This document shows positions 62,409-64,000 of a stretch of DNA of 64,000 nt, in pieces (the first letter of the stretch is position 1; each line of letters starts with the position of its first letter). This stretch comes from Rhizobium sp. GTDB taxonomy: Bacteria; Pseudomonadota; Gammaproteobacteria; Burkholderiales; Thiobacillaceae. Below the pieces are notes generated by a model. That model was given only the letters and a program-made list of their open reading frames with translations, was not told the DNA's origin and did not search any database. Made by a program: the position numbers and the translations under genes. The DNA lies in contig JAIBEL010000011.1 of NCBI GenBank assembly GCA_019459285.1, forward strand, positions 1 through 64,000. Direction: 5' to 3'.

Positions 62409-64000
62409 TTACTGGCACGCCTCGCATTCCTCGAACCCGGGATCGCCCGGGCGCATGGTGCAGGCCTTGCCTTCGATTTCCGGCTCCGGCAGGTTGGCCG
62501 CAGCCCGGTTCACTGCGCTGCCGCCGCTGCTCATCGCCCCCGCGCCGCCGCTCGACGACACCGCATTCAGCTCGCCGCCCTTGCCGGTCGATTTCTCGGC
62601 AGACGTGGCGCCCAGCGTGCGCAGGTAATACGTCGTCTTCAATCCGCGGATCCACGCCAGCTTGTAGGTGTCGTCGAGCTTCTTGCCCGAGGCGCCGGCC
62701 ATGTAGATGTTGAGGCTCTGCGCCTGGTCGATCCATTTCTGGCGGCGCGAGGCGCACTCGACCAGCCAGCTGGTTTCCATCTCGAACGCGGTGGCGTACA
62801 GCGTACGGATGTCGGCCGGGATGCGGTCGATCTTGGCCAGCGAACCGTCGAAGTACTTGATGTCGGCGACCATGACTTCGTCCCACAGGCCGAGCTTCTT
62901 CAGGTCGTTGACCAGGTACTTGTTGGCGACGGTGAATTCGCCCGACAGGTTCGATTTGACGTAGATGTTCTGGTACGTCGGCTCGATCGACGCGGAGACG
63001 CCGACGATGTTGGCGATGGTCGCGGTCGGCGCGATCGCCAGGCAGTTGGAGTTGCGCATGCCGTACTGGCCGATGCGGGCACGCAGGCTGTCCCAGTCGA
63101 GCGTGCTGGAGCTGTCCACTTCGAGGTAGCCGCCGCGCTCCTCGGCCAGCAGCTTCAGCGAATCCTGCGGCAGGATGCCGCGGCTCCACAGGCTGCCTTC
63201 GTAGCTGGAATAGCGGCCGCGCTCTTCGGCCAGTTCCGTGGACGCCCAGTAGGCCCAGTAGGCGACGGCTTCCATCGAGCGGTCGGCGAATTCCACCGCC
63301 TCGTTCGACGCGTAGGGCACGCGCAGTTCCTGCAGCGCATCCTGAAAGCCCATGATGCCGAGGCCGACCGGACGGTGCTTGAGGTTGGAATTGCGCGCCT
63401 TGCCGACGGCGTAGTAGTTGACGTCGACCACGTTGTCGAGCATGCGCATCGCGGTGTGGATGGTGGCCTTCAGCTTGTCGAGGTCGAGCGCGCCGTCTTT
63501 CAAATGATTGACGAGGTTGACCGAGCCGAGGTTGCACACGGCGACTTCATGGTCGTTGGTGTTGAGCGTGATCTCGGTGCACAGGTTGGACGAGTGGACG
63601 ACGCCGACGTGCTGCTGCGGGCTGCGGATGTTGCACGGGTCCTTGAACGTGATCCAGGGGTGGCCGGTCTCGAACAGCATCGACAGCATCTTGCGCCACA
63701 TCTGCACGGCGGGGATGCGCTTGAACAGCTTGATCTCGCCGCGGTCGGCCTTGCGTTCGTATTCGCAATACGCTTCGGCGAACTTGCGGCCGTAGAGGTC
63801 GTGCAGATCGGGGACGTCGTTGGGCGAGAAGAGCGTCCAGTCTCCTCCTTCCATCACGCGCTGCATGAAGAGATCCGGAATCCAGTTCGCGGTGTTCATG
63901 TCGTGGGTACGGCGGCGGTCGTCGCCGGTGTTCTTGCGCAGGTCGAGGAACTCCTCGATGTCCATGTGCCAGGTTTCGAGATAGGCGCACACCGCGCCCT
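62409..64000 (-). CDS. nrdA: Class Ia ribonucleotide reductase large subunit, N-terminus cut by window edge
   Basis: 530 residues of the C-terminal part visible. Catalytic features: [11 protein letters not shown] with the first active-site Cys, [32 protein letters not shown] (finger-loop Cys in NCLAI), YNxxYV-type block [10 protein letters not shown], and the redox tail ending CEACQ with CxxC. ATP-cone and N-terminus are beyond base 64000. Works with nrdB, 492 bp downstream on the same strand. Confidence 0.97.
   Translation of the reverse strand, partial: GAVCAYLETWHMDIEEFLDLRKNTGDDRRRTHDMNTANWIPDLFMQRVMEGGDWTLFSPNDVPDLHDLYGRKFAEAYCEYERKADRGEIKLFKRIPAVQMWRKMLSMLFETGHPWITFKDPCNIRSPQQHVGVVHSSNLCTEITLNTNDHEVAVCNLGSVNLVNHLKDGALDLDKLKATIHTAMRMLDNVVDVNYYAVGKARNSNLKHRPVGLGIMGFQDALQELRVPYASNEAVEFADRSMEAVAYWAYWASTELAEERGRYSSYEGSLWSRGILPQDSLKLLAEERGGYLEVDSSSTLDWDSLRARIGQYGMRNSNCLAIAPTATIANIVGVSASIEPTYQNIYVKSNLSGEFTVANKYLVNDLKKLGLWDEVMVADIKYFDGSLAKIDRIPADIRTLYATAFEMETSWLVECASRRQKWIDQAQSLNIYMAGASGKKLDDTYKLAWIRGLKTTYYLRTLGATSAEKSTGKGGELNAVSSSGGAGAMSSGGSAVNRAAANLPEPEIEGKACTMRPGDPGFEECEACQ

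Overview
This is a GC-rich chromosomal window from a proteobacterium, most likely a betaproteobacterium close to Thiobacillus and other sulfur-oxidising autotrophs. That placement is inferred from gene content: a tandem cyanophycin synthetase pair with its associated ABC transporter, a PrkB-type phosphoribulokinase, DsrE- and DsrC-like proteins, a SoxW-like thioredoxin, rhodanese, a likely methanethiol methyltransferase, PEP-CTERM proteins and several GGDEF/EAL-type proteins. I see no rRNA, tRNA, CRISPR array, complete insertion sequence or prophage.

Layout. 1-8.2 kb: a cyanophycin locus. Two CphA paralogues run leftward (the second is cut by base 1). Divergently, an ABC exporter with an unusual N-terminal extension, a DUF1854 protein and a homologue of Bacillus spore-coat transglutaminase Tgl run rightward. 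8.2-13.6 kb: DUF3465, a 4xCBS-GGDEF protein, a NYN/OST-HTH protein, a Spy-like periplasmic protein and small envelope genes. 14-18.3 kb: periplasmic rhodanese, ferredoxin-NADP reductase-like protein, AF1514-like protein, TrpB2 and tiny ORFs. 18.4-24.3 kb: aldo/keto reductase, a degenerate EAL-HDOD protein, a ChrR-type cupin broken by an amber codon, a membrane GGDEF and a SYLF lipid-binding protein. 24.6-29.7 kb: a Na+/H+ antiporter, Tex, and a DsrE-like protein. 30-43.4 kb: mixed accessory genes (DUF488, GST, RlmN paralogue, autotransporter, MocR regulator with cupin and EamA transporter, a GntA-like N-hydroxylase overlapping a DUF1989 gene).

43.7-59.3 kb is different in texture. Almost every intergenic gap carries one or more copies of a short repeat (core AATTCGAGCCTGG followed by CCCCTTTGATT), often with a second motif GTCTGACCCCATTT, sometimes as inverted pairs. 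The repeats abut stop codons and in two genes form the coded C-terminus. They look like REP/BIME elements. Genes here include a DsrC-like protein without its redox cysteines, a PrkB-type phosphoribulokinase with altered active-site residues, two PEP-CTERM proteins, mddA with a divergent HxlR regulator, PPK2, SoxW-like protein, the intact ChrR-type cupin and several lipoproteins. An AT-richer AAA-type ATPase of unknown function (59.3-60.7 kb) ends this zone. 60.8-64 kb: class Ia ribonucleotide reductase nrdB and nrdA (nrdA cut by the window end), separated by a gap filled with dispersed repeats.

Common threads: storage polymers (cyanophycin, polyphosphate via PPK2), c-di-GMP proteins (three GGDEF with intact catalytic and I-site motifs, one degenerate EAL-HDOD), sulfur chemistry, and envelope proteins. 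Gene starts were chosen by ribosome-binding sites, signal peptides and family start positions; where non-ATG starts are proposed this is stated.
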